DNA of 7,172 bases from an uncultured bacterium (GCA_903911455.1 CAIWDQ010000600.1:1-7172), one strand, 5' to 3'; counted from the stretch's first letter, positions 1 through 6,394 are shown. Notes: generated by a model from the letters alone, not told the origin. Numbers and translations: made by a program.

Positions 1-2
1 AT

Positions 3-110
3 TTCATTACAAACTTGCTTAGTGGACTTGTAGCTTACTGTTTCTTTCCTAAAAAACCTTCTATTAAAGTAGAATTTGAACAGAATTCGAATCAACTCGT
101 TCTGTTTTAA
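3..110 (+). CDS. C-terminal end of a truncated gene, possibly a transposase
   Basis: Frame 3 is open from the left edge to a TAA at 108-110 and gives 35 residues. The first part is fairly hydrophobic (LLSGLVAYCFFP), followed by the basic KKPSI and a polar tail ending QLVLF. The other two rightward frames meet stops within the first 33 bases. The composition reads like real protein, but no domain can be assigned from so little. The pattern of a hydrophobic helix, PKKPSI and a short polar tail reminds me of the ends of some Bacteroidota transposases. This is an impression, not a match. The gene body lies outside the window. Confidence 0.5.
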   Translation, partial: FITNLLSGLVAYCFFPKKPSIKVEFEQNSNQLVLF

Positions 111-381
111 TAAATAGCTTATATCGAACTCAGGTTTATAAAAGCATTTTATCAATCACTAATAATATTTTTAACAAAATCATAAAAAACAACTATACAT
201 TGAAGTTTAAAATTCAGATTTATTTTAATAGGTTAATTATTCTCTCTTTTTTATAATATTTTTGACATTTGAAAGAGAAATTATATTAATTTAAAAAGTA
301 CCATTTACACTTTAAAGACCTAACAGGTTTTGAAAATTTGTTAGGTTTGAAAAAAATGATATAATTAGTTCCTTTTTTACA
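111..381. other. AT-rich non-coding spacer downstream of the truncated gene
   Basis: No convincing coding frame is seen on either strand. The stretch holds TATCGAACTCAGGTTT about 12 bases after the stop codon, which would be a reasonable position for an insertion-sequence terminal repeat if the truncated gene is a transposase; the partner end is outside the window. It also holds a loose 7-bp dyad (TCTCTTT at 243-249, AAAGAGA at 272-278) and the hairpin annotated separately at 318-346. Confidence 0.5.
318..346 (+). terminator. Terminator-like hairpin, possibly decayed
   Basis: ACCTAACAGGTTTT (318-331) can pair with AAAATTTGTTAGGT (333-346). The two positions that are not Watson-Crick are G-U wobbles in rightward RNA but C-A mismatches in leftward RNA, so the fold favours the + strand. 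The outer arm matches the perfect hairpin at 6030-6062. No U-tract follows, and the hairpin lies about 200 bases beyond the nearest stop codon, so it may be a decayed copy of a dispersed terminator repeat. Confidence 0.4.
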
Positions 382-586
382 ATTCCGTTTGACCAAACAG
401 GCAAATAGGAGTATCTTTATTAATTCCGTTTGACAGAACGACTGAATATGACCCGATTTATCGATTCCGCCAGGCGAAACGTTATAATCGGGAACGTTTA
501 TATGATTCTGTCAGACGAAACACTATAAACGGAAGCGTTTTTATCATTCCGCCAGACGAATCGTTATAATAGTGATTTTCTAAAAT
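382..586. repeat. Five-copy degenerate tandem array, 41-bp period
   Basis: ATTCCG or ATTCTG recurs at 382, 423, 464, 505 and 546, exactly 41 bp apart each time. The best-conserved part is the first 17 bases, roughly ATTCCGYYWGRCGAAAC, an imperfect dyad centred on unit position 9. In units 3 to 5 the similarity continues into TATAAT, and in units 3 and 4 into CGTTT. Units 3 and 4 match at about 31 of 41 positions; units 3 and 5 match at 26 of the first 30. Units 1 and 2 keep mainly the head. The period is not a multiple of three and no reading frame runs through the array. It lies between the 3' ends of two convergent genes, so an ordinary promoter role for either is unlikely. Confidence 0.85.
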
Positions 587-671
587 GAAGTATGAAAACG
601 ATGTTTTGGGTATTATTTTAAGAAAAAATTATTTTAATGATAAAAAGTATCAAATTCTTAGTTCATCAACA

Positions 672-1685
672 TTATAAAAATAAGAAAATCATATACAATA
701 TATATAATATACCTCCGAAAAGTACTGAATAAGGTGATAATTTCTTGCGGAAAGTAATTTCAGATAAAACAAGTAAAGCTGAAAACAATGCAATTATTGC
801 TGATAATAATGCCATTCCACTTATTTTCCAGTCTGTAAATAATAAACCTATAGTTACAGGGAAAGTTGCCTGAAATACCATTGCGCCTGTTATATTACCA
901 AGTGCTAAAGCGTCTTTTCCTTTTAAGGTCCACGAAATACTGTTGAATTTCTCTGGTAATTCAGTTGCGATAGGTGCAAAAATTAAAGTAAATATCAACG
1001 GGCTGATTCCATATCCTTTTGAAATGATTTCAAGATTGTTCACAAAACCTTTCGAACCTACTACCATTATGATTAATGATAAAATAATTTGTAGAATTAT
1101 CAAAGTATGCGACTCTTTTAGGTTTTTGGTAAAACCTAGTTTCATTTTTAACTTTAATAAAAGCAAAGGTTCACATTCGCCAACCTTCTTACTCTTGCTA
1201 TTTACAGTTAGATAAACGTAATATAAGTACCCAAAGATTAAAACAACAGCTACCAGATAATTAAATTGGTTACCTATAAGCATTGGCACGAAAACCGCAA
1301 TTCCAAACATGATTATAAAGAAGATAAGATCGCGTCTTAAAGTTGGTATTTCGGAATTTAACACAAATTTTCGTTTCTTTCTTAAAAAAGTGATCACAAC
1401 AGTTATTCCTACCAAAAGAAATGCTAATGTTGACAGCATAAATGGGGCTCCAAGTATCGCACCTACACCTATTTCCTTCGCAGTTTCCTTTGCACCTAAG
1501 AATATTGCAACTGCAGGCAGTATAGTTTCGGGTAAAGCTGTCCCTATGGCAGCGAAAATACTCCCAACTACAGCTTGCGACAGCTTTAATTTTCTGCCTA
1601 AGACTTCAACGCTGTTGGTAAAACCTTCTGCCGAAAGTAATATTATGAATAAATTGACTATTAATAAGAATATTGAAAGTGTCAT
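672..1685 (-). CDS. CaCA-family cation (Na+/Ca2+-type) exchanger, YrbG-like
   Basis: This 337-residue protein is almost wholly hydrophobic and fits the usual ten-helix cation/Ca2+ exchanger plan of two homologous halves. The first alpha repeat carries GTALPE (residues 48-53) and GAILGAPFM (75-83). The second carries ATELPEK (240-246) and GNITGAMVFQ (263-272). The acidic LPE residues E53 and E244 stand where the family coordinates its cation. The usual GSN part of the second motif in each repeat is altered to GAP and GAM, so the ion specificity is uncertain. A basic, polar loop at about 160-190 separates the halves. Such proteins exchange a divalent cation for Na+ or H+ across the inner membrane. 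The gene is transcribed alone, divergently from lysS, and has its own promoter-like element 43 bases upstream of the ATG. Confidence 0.85.
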   Translation of the reverse strand: MTLSIFLLIVNLFIILLSAEGFTNSVEVLGRKLKLSQAVVGSIFAAIGTALPETILPAVAIFLGAKETAKEIGVGAILGAPFMLSTLAFLLVGITVVITFLRKKRKFVLNSEIPTLRRDLIFFIIMFGIAVFVPMLIGNQFNYLVAVVLIFGYLYYVYLTVNSKSKKVGECEPLLLLKLKMKLGFTKNLKESHTLIILQIILSLIIMVVGSKGFVNNLEIISKGYGISPLIFTLIFAPIATELPEKFNSISWTLKGKDALALGNITGAMVFQATFPVTIGLLFTDWKISGMALLSAIIALFSALLVLSEITFRKKLSPYSVLFGGILYILYMIFLFL

Positions 1686-1727
1686 TCGCGTTTTTCTATC
1701 TTAATTTATCGCTTAAAAATAATTTAC

Positions 1728-1756
1728 CAAAAGTACTACTTTTAATTTAATTACAA
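1728..1756 (-). promoter_or_regulatory. Promoter for the cation exchanger gene
   Basis: On the leftward strand, TACTTTTG (1728-1735) matches the Bacteroidota -7 consensus TAnnTTTG. A TTG lies 18 bases further upstream (1754-1756), close to the spacing expected for the -33 element. The predicted transcript would start near 1720 and leave a leader of about 35 bases before the ATG at 1685. A small dyad, TAACG and CGTTA (1759-1763 and 1771-1775), lies just upstream; its role is unknown. Confidence 0.6.
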
Positions 1757-1885
1757 GCTAACGTTTTTATCGTTACTTTGTTTGTGAGCTTACAAAAAAC
1801 AATATATTTCAACAGATAAACCATTTATCTTAATTACGAATGTTAAATGATGTTACTAAAATAGAGATGAATCCCTAGGTTTTCT

Positions 1886-1893
1886 TATCTTTG
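1886..1893 (+). promoter_or_regulatory. Promoter -7 element for lysS
   Basis: TATCTTTG is a perfect match to TAnnTTTG and is followed by C and an A-run, a common look for Bacteroidota promoters. No clear TTG -33 box lies 17-23 bases upstream. The element sits 21 bases before the ATG at 1915 and overlaps the TTG at 1891, which argues against using that TTG as the start codon. Confidence 0.65.
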
Positions 1894-1914
1894 CAAAAAA
1901 ATTATTTAAATTGT

Positions 1915-3630
1915 ATGAGTTTAGATTTAAGCGAACAAGAAATTTTCAGAAGAAAATCATTAGAAGAATTGCAGAACTTAGGGATTAATCCTTATCCTGC
2001 CGATTTATTTGAAGTTAACGTAAAAACTACAGATATACTTACGAACTTCCCAAATGATAATTCTCTTTATCAGGAAGTAACCATTGCAGGTCGTATTATG
2101 AGTCGCCGTATTATGGGCGCTGCTTCCTTCGTTGAATTACAGGATAGTGTTGGTAAGATTCAGTTATACATAAAAAGAGACGACATCTGTGAGGGTGAAG
2201 ACACAACTTTCTACAATACTGTTTTCAAAAAGTTAATGGACATTGGAGATATCATTGGTGTAAAAGGATTTGTGTTTATTACTCAGATGGGTGAGATAAG
2301 TATTCATGTTAAGGAACTTAAATTGCTTAGTAAGTCGCTAAAACCATTACCAATTGTAAAAGAAAAGGATGGAATTCTGTATGATGCATTTTCCGATCCT
2401 GAACAACGTTATCGTCAACGCTATTTAGATTTAATTGTAAATCCACAATACAAAGATACCTTTATCAAAAGAACTATTTTGGTGAATACGATGCGTAATT
2501 ACCTTAACGAGAAAGGTTATCTGGAAGTTGAAACTCCTATTTTGCAACCTTTATATGGTGGCGCTGCTGCCCGTCCTTTCAAAACACATCACAATTCTTT
2601 AGGGATGACTCTTTATATGCGTATTGCAAATGAGTTATATTTAAAAAGATTGATAGTTGGTGGATTTGATGGTGTTTACGAATTTTCTAAAGACTTCCGA
2701 AACGAGGGTATGGACCGTTTTCATAATCCGGAGTTCACTCAGATGGAACTTTACGTAGCTTACAAAGATTACGACTGGATGATGGACCTTGTGGAAGAGA
2801 TGGTAGAAAATATTGCGCTTAATTTGCACGGAACTACTAAGGTTCAGGTGGGTGAAAACGAAATAGACTTCAAAAGACCCTGGAAAAGATTTACAATGTT
2901 TGAAGCTATCCAACATTATACTGGTATTGATATTTCGGCGATGAATGAGGAGCAGCTTGTTGAAGTTGCTAAAAAAGTGGGTGTTGAAGTGGACCCATCA
3001 ATGGGGAAAGGTAAATTAATTGATGAGATTTTTGGTGAAACTTGCGAACCTAAATTAATTCAGCCTACATTTATTACTGATTATCCGGTGGAAATGTCTC
3101 CTCTGGCTAAGAAACACCGTTCAAAAGAAGGCTTAGTGGAAAGATTTGAAGCTGTTTGTAATGGTAAAGAGATTTGTAATTCTTTTTCTGAATTAAATGA
3201 TCCTATTGATCAGCGTCAGCGATTTGAATCTCAACTGGAACTTGGCAAAAGAGGCGATGAAGAATCTATGGTTCTGGACGAAGACTTCTTAAGGGCGTTA
3301 GAATTTGGAATGCCGCCGACAGCTGGCTTAGGAATTGGAATTGACAGATTAGCAATGATCATGACGAACTCTAATTCTATTCAGGATGTTTTATTTTTCC
3401 CTCAGATGAGACCCGAAAAGAAAGTAGTTGCAAATGATGATGAGTTTATTGCGTTAGGAATTCCAATTGAGTGGATTAATCTAATCAAAAAAGCCGGTAT
3501 TACTAATGCGGCTGCTTTAAAAGATGCCAATCCTAACAAACTTTTTAATGATTTAAATGGCTTAAGGAAGAAAAATAAACTGGATATACCTGCTTTAAAT
3601 TTAGAAGATTTAAAGAAGTGGATGTCTTAA
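1915..3630 (+). CDS. lysS: Lysyl-tRNA synthetase, class II
   Basis: The enzyme charges tRNA-Lys with lysine in the cytoplasm and is essential. From ATG 1915 it is 571 residues. An N-terminal OB-fold anticodon-binding domain spans about 56-140. The class II catalytic core follows, with motif 2 FRNEG at 261-265 leading into RFHNPEFT and motif 3 GLGIGIDRL at 471-479 followed by VLFFPQMRP. About 70 extra residues follow the core (about 501-571). They look like a small helical, helix-hairpin-helix-type domain and make the protein longer than the roughly 505 residues of the E. coli enzyme. I believe this extension is usual in Bacteroidota. The frame is open to a TTG at 1891, but that codon lies inside the -7 promoter element, so I prefer the ATG. 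The gene has its own promoter and is closed by a hairpin. Confidence 0.97.
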   Translation: MSLDLSEQEIFRRKSLEELQNLGINPYPADLFEVNVKTTDILTNFPNDNSLYQEVTIAGRIMSRRIMGAASFVELQDSVGKIQLYIKRDDICEGEDTTFYNTVFKKLMDIGDIIGVKGFVFITQMGEISIHVKELKLLSKSLKPLPIVKEKDGILYDAFSDPEQRYRQRYLDLIVNPQYKDTFIKRTILVNTMRNYLNEKGYLEVETPILQPLYGGAAARPFKTHHNSLGMTLYMRIANELYLKRLIVGGFDGVYEFSKDFRNEGMDRFHNPEFTQMELYVAYKDYDWMMDLVEEMVENIALNLHGTTKVQVGENEIDFKRPWKRFTMFEAIQHYTGIDISAMNEEQLVEVAKKVGVEVDPSMGKGKLIDEIFGETCEPKLIQPTFITDYPVEMSPLAKKHRSKEGLVERFEAVCNGKEICNSFSELNDPIDQRQRFESQLELGKRGDEESMVLDEDFLRALEFGMPPTAGLGIGIDRLAMIMTNSNSIQDVLFFPQMRPEKKVVANDDEFIALGIPIEWINLIKKAGITNAAALKDANPNKLFNDLNGLRKKNKLDIPALNLEDLKKWMS

Positions 3631-3639
3631 TATTGTAAG

Positions 3640-3698
3640 AAATTATCAGGGAAGAAGTTTTATCTTTTTTTTAAGATTTATTTTTTCCCTGATAATTT
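3640..3698 (+). terminator. lysS terminator hairpin
   Basis: AAATTATCAGGGAA (3640-3653) is perfectly complementary to TTCCCTGATAATTT (3685-3698). The 31-base loop contains a second small stem, ATCTT with AAGAT (3662-3666 and 3673-3677). The stem begins nine bases after the lysS stop and its right arm runs into a T-run ending at 3700. It can fold on both strands. Confidence 0.75.
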
Positions 3699-3740
3699 TT
3701 ATGTTTATATAATACTTCCTATTTTATATAAACATAAAAA
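3696..3740. terminator. Second tandem hairpin between lysS and the envelope operon
   Basis: A perfect 17-bp inverted repeat runs from 3696-3712 to 3724-3740 around an 11-base loop. It is nearly pure A+T. Its left arm shares TTT (3696-3698) with the right arm of the lysS terminator, so the two full stems cannot both form. It is bounded by T on the left and A on the right, so it resembles a terminator for leftward more than rightward transcription. It could also be a leader structure of the following operon. Confidence 0.5.
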
Positions 3741-3772
3741 AAATAAGCCTTAATACAGCAGCACATAACTGA

Positions 3773-4378
3773 ATGAAAAGCTATCTCAAACATATTTTTA
3801 TTATTTTATTAATCAATATTGCAGTTTTTAGTTACGCACAGCAGAATATTGATGGTAAACCTTTTAATAAAACTAAAGAAACCGCTTTTTTTAATGAGAA
3901 AGGCTTTAATATCGGTGTGCCTGTGTATAGTATCACTTTGCCCGAAGGCAGTAATTACCGTCCTTTGCTGATAATGGGAAATTGGGGTTTCAATATTACT
4001 AAAAAAGAGAAGAGAGGAAATTGGTGGGCAATCCTTGAACCACAGTTTAATCCCGTATTTTTAAATAATAAACTCAGTGAAGCAGATTTTGGCATCAACG
4101 TGGCTTTTAGATATAAATATAAACTGAATGATGGCATGTATGTATTTGGGCAGCTGGGCTCAGGACCTCACTTTATAACCATCTCTACAGAAAGACAAGC
4201 GCATGGATTCATTTTTTCGGATAACTTAGCTTTTGGTTTCAGCAAATCAATATCAAAAAACATATTTTTTAATGTGCAGGCGAGGATACGACACATCAGT
4301 AACGCTAATTTAATGCAACATAACCGCGGTATGAACAATGGATTTATAGTTTTTGGAATCTCTAAACTCATAAATTAA
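3773..4378 (+). CDS. PagL-like lipid A 3-O-deacylase (acyloxyacyl hydrolase family), outer membrane
   Basis: This 201-residue protein begins with a clear signal peptide (residues 1-22, hydrophobic core IFIILLINIAVF, likely cut after SYA). The rest alternates polar and hydrophobic residues as an outer-membrane beta-barrel does. Near the C-terminus lies the PagL signature RIRHISNA at 171-178 followed by N184 and G186. PagL enzymes of Gram-negative bacteria remove the 3-O-linked acyl chain of lipid A. H174 and S176 align with the catalytic His126 and Ser128 of the Pseudomonas enzyme. The third triad position, Glu140 there, is N188 here. It is the first gene of a three-gene operon; its TAA overlaps the next ATG by one base. 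I see no clear -7 element upstream, so its promoter is undefined and it may partly depend on read-through from lysS. Confidence 0.75.
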   Translation: MKSYLKHIFIILLINIAVFSYAQQNIDGKPFNKTKETAFFNEKGFNIGVPVYSITLPEGSNYRPLLIMGNWGFNITKKEKRGNWWAILEPQFNPVFLNNKLSEADFGINVAFRYKYKLNDGMYVFGQLGSGPHFITISTERQAHGFIFSDNLAFGFSKSISKNIFFNVQARIRHISNANLMQHNRGMNNGFIVFGISKLIN

Positions 4379-5583
4379 TGAAAAGATATATTTTAAAAAT
4401 ATTAAAAGGAATAGCGAAGGGATTTTTATACCTTTTGTTATTAATAATAGCCTTTTACATGGCACTTTATATCCTTTGTCCTATTTACAATTTCCCTGTT
4501 CCTATGCCTTTTGCAGGAAATAAAATCCATAATCCTTATGCTAATATGGATTCAACGATGTGGCGAAAAGCAAACTTCCATGCACACACTCATAATTACG
4601 GTGGAATAACTGACGGCAGGAAGAATACTGAAAAAGCTGTGACCGGCGCTTATAAATATCTCGGTTACGACAACTATTCTATCTCAGATTATCAAAAAAT
4701 AAACGAAACCAACAAGCAATGGAGCTTCTATATTCCTTGCTATGAGCATGGTTATGGTATTTGGAAGAATCATCATTTGTGTATTGGCGCACATAAAGTT
4801 AATTGGCTTGATTATCCTTTTTTCCAGACCGTACATCAGCAACAAAGTGTAATTAATACTCTTAGGGATAATGTGGATGCTCTCGCTATTGCCCATCCGT
4901 ATTTGCGCAATAGTTTTAATCCTAAGCAATTTACTAAACTCACAAATTACGATTTGGTGGAAGCCGTTAGTAATTACTGTATTTCGGAACCACATTGGGA
5001 TTCGGCTTTAAGTGTTGGGCGCCGCGTTTATGTGCTTGCTTCTGACGATACTCATAATATTGATAATGTGAATGAAGTTGGGCGAAAGTTCAATATGATC
5101 AATGCCCGCACTAGTGTGAGGGACGATATTATTACTGCTTTGAAGAACGGGAATTCTTATGCTGTGGATTTTCATTTGATAGATAATGAAGATTTTTATT
5201 CAAAAATGAAAAGGGTGAGTAGAGTTCCTGTTGTTTTAAAAGTAGAAGTTGCGAATGATAGTTTTTATGTAAAAGTAAGTGATACAGCTGTTAAGTTTGT
5301 CTTTATAGGACAAGGTGGCAATTTGTTGGATACCGTAGTTTATACCAATCTTGCTGTTTATAAAATAAAAAATGAAGACACTTACGTAAGAACAAGGATT
5401 TATTTTAAAGATGGAACCGTATTTTATTTAAATCCTATAAGCAGATATAATGGAGAAGTAGTTCCTGCAAATGCTTTGGCTACTATCAATTATCCACTCA
5501 CCTGGTTGTTGAGAATTTTCGGTTTCGGTATTATCTTTTTATTAATCTATCTTATCATAAAAAGAAAAAAACAATTAAAATAA
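4378..5583 (+). CDS. Membrane-anchored PHP-domain metallohydrolase, probably periplasmic
   Basis: The 401-residue protein has an N-terminal membrane helix (about 14-35) after a basic start, a large soluble part, and a C-terminal helix (about 373-394) ending KRKKQLK. The positive charges at both ends predict that both termini are cytoplasmic and the soluble part is periplasmic. Residues 62-265 resemble a PHP phosphoesterase domain: HAHTH at 68-72, D79, SISDYQ at 101-106, E123, NHHLCIG at 131-137, AHP at 172-174 and SDDTH at 222-226. PHP enzymes use these histidines and acids to hold two or three metal ions and hydrolyse phosphate esters. The family's TDH motif reads SDY, so one usual histidine is tyrosine (Y105). 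A beta-rich segment of unknown role follows (about 280-360). The start overlaps the previous stop as TAATG, and its own stop overlaps the next start the same way. The substrate is unknown. Confidence 0.75.
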   Translation: MKRYILKILKGIAKGFLYLLLLIIAFYMALYILCPIYNFPVPMPFAGNKIHNPYANMDSTMWRKANFHAHTHNYGGITDGRKNTEKAVTGAYKYLGYDNYSISDYQKINETNKQWSFYIPCYEHGYGIWKNHHLCIGAHKVNWLDYPFFQTVHQQQSVINTLRDNVDALAIAHPYLRNSFNPKQFTKLTNYDLVEAVSNYCISEPHWDSALSVGRRVYVLASDDTHNIDNVNEVGRKFNMINARTSVRDDIITALKNGNSYAVDFHLIDNEDFYSKMKRVSRVPVVLKVEVANDSFYVKVSDTAVKFVFIGQGGNLLDTVVYTNLAVYKIKNEDTYVRTRIYFKDGTVFYLNPISRYNGEVVPANALATINYPLTWLLRIFGFGIIFLLIYLIIKRKKQLK

Positions 5584-6005
5584 TGAGGATAAAAGAACAC
5601 TTTGATAATTCTGTTTTACAATTTTATAGGATTAAGAATAAGTTCGTTAGATTTTTATTTGTAGGTGTTTTAAATTCTGCATTTTCGTTCAGCATCTATT
5701 CGTTGCTTATATATATAGGTGTACATTACACGATTTCGGTATTTGTTTCCAGCACATTAGGGGTTTTATTCAATTATAAAACTACCGGCAAGCTCGTTTT
5801 TGAGCATCATAACAACAAACTTATTTTTAAATTTATAGGAGTGTTTTTATTTACCTATTTGTTGAGTATTGGCAGTTTAAGATTGCTGTTTATGATTAAT
5901 GTAGATAAATATTCGGGTGTAATAATTATCGCATTACCGATAGCTGTTGTTTCTTTTTTCCTAAATAAGAAGTTTGTTTTTAAGAATAAAGTTGAGATTG
6001 TTTAA
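5583..6005 (+). CDS. GtrA-family membrane protein
   Basis: This 140-residue protein has four predicted membrane helices (about 22-45, 48-64, 79-103, 110-128). The GtrA hallmarks are FVGVLNSAFSF at 26-36, FNYKTTGKLVF at 63-73 after helix 2, and FFLNKKFVF at 125-133 after helix 4, the last two being versions of the family's N-x-x-x-aromatic-V-F ending. GtrA proteins are thought to help move polyprenyl-phosphate-linked sugars across the inner membrane or to support a partner glycosyltransferase. No glycosyltransferase gene is present in this window. It is the last gene of the operon, overlapping the PHP gene by one base, and a strong hairpin follows 24 bases after its stop. Confidence 0.85.
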   Translation: MRIKEHFDNSVLQFYRIKNKFVRFLFVGVLNSAFSFSIYSLLIYIGVHYTISVFVSSTLGVLFNYKTTGKLVFEHHNNKLIFKFIGVFLFTYLLSIGSLRLLFMINVDKYSGVIIIALPIAVVSFFLNKKFVFKNKVEIV

Positions 6006-6029
6006 TAATAGAGCACAATTATAAAAATT

Positions 6030-6062
6030 AAACCTAACAGGTTTTAGAAACCTGTTAGGTTT
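6030..6062. terminator. Bidirectional terminator between convergent operons
   Basis: A perfect 15-bp stem (AAACCTAACAGGTTT at 6030-6044 with its complement at 6048-6062) has a three-base loop. It is followed rightward by a T-run to 6064 and preceded by A-rich sequence, which gives U-rich sequence in the leftward transcript. It closes the GtrA operon and would also serve the DUF2442 gene arriving from the right. The arm recurs in a weaker copy at 318-346. Confidence 0.85.
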
Positions 6063-6115
6063 TTGCCTTCCAACTTTAGGCACTTAAGGCACTTTAAGTA
6101 CTTTAGGCACTCTTT
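6060..6115. repeat. 56-bp dispersed repeat, copy A (9-bp units)
   Basis: This segment matches 6941-6996 at 54 of 56 positions. Inside it, 9-bp units CTTTAGGCA, CTTAAGGCA, CTTTAAGTA and CTTTAGGCA follow one another (6074-6109). It ends directly before the DUF2442 stop codon (6116-6118), and its left end overlaps the terminator stem by three bases. It would therefore be transcribed as the 3'-UTR of the leftward gene pair. Confidence 0.9.
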
Positions 6116-6394
6116 TTATAATTTCCCATTATATAAATCTTCTAATGGAAATATCAAATCATAGTCATTCCAATTAAGGTTACCATCTTCAATTATAAAT
6201 TCTGTAAATTTTGATTCATCAAGATATTTTCGTATTGATGGATGTAAAGATGACTCTAAGAAGGGTTTAAAGTCAACAAGACGATTTATACCATCGCTAA
6301 AAAACACCCTAATTGCATAATCTCCTATGTATTTTGCCGAAATCACCTCAAATACTTCAACTTCAGTATTATTGTACTCTTCAGTTATTTTCAT
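6116..6394 (-). CDS. DUF2442 domain protein
   Basis: The whole 92-residue protein corresponds to one DUF2442 domain. Typical features are VFFSDGINRLVDFKPFL at about 30-46, the YLDESKFTEFIIEDG block at 57-71, and the closing LNWNDYDLIFPLEDLY at 73-88. Its start codon overlaps the DUF4160 stop as ATGA, so the two are probably translationally coupled. The biochemical role of DUF2442 is unknown. Its habit of following DUF4160 makes it a candidate antitoxin or regulatory partner, but this is inference. It lacks the C-terminal helix-turn-helix extension that I recall in some longer relatives. Confidence 0.85.
   Translation of the reverse strand: MKITEEYNNTEVEVFEVISAKYIGDYAIRVFFSDGINRLVDFKPFLESSLHPSIRKYLDESKFTEFIIEDGNLNWNDYDLIFPLEDLYNGKL

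Noticed and set aside
382..586. CRISPR array
   Set aside because: The units differ too much from one another, similarity continues through the would-be spacers in units 3 to 5, and no cas gene is present.
595..607. AAAAC-GAT-GTTTT hairpin as terminator of the exchanger gene
   Set aside because: The stem is only five A/T-rich pairs with a three-base loop and no proper T-run in the leftward direction.
585..677. 30-codon rightward frame starting MKYENDVLGI
   Set aside because: It overlaps the end of the cation exchanger gene on the other strand, has no ribosome-binding or promoter signal, and is short enough to be chance in AT-rich DNA.
943..1704. Rightward open frames of 90 and 131 codons
   Set aside because: They lie opposite the cation exchanger gene, whose family motifs are clear; these are antisense shadows without recognisable domains.
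1822..1849. CATTTA/TAAATG dyad upstream of lysS as an operator
   Set aside because: Six AT-rich pairs over a long gap are expected by chance in DNA of this composition.
2641..2916. Leftward 91-codon frame inside lysS
   Set aside because: It is antisense to the catalytic core of lysS, including motif 2, and shows no domain of its own.
3955..4995. Leftward frames of 60 to 103 codons opposite the PagL-like and PHP genes
   Set aside because: They are antisense to two genes with diagnostic motifs and lack promoters or plausible protein features.
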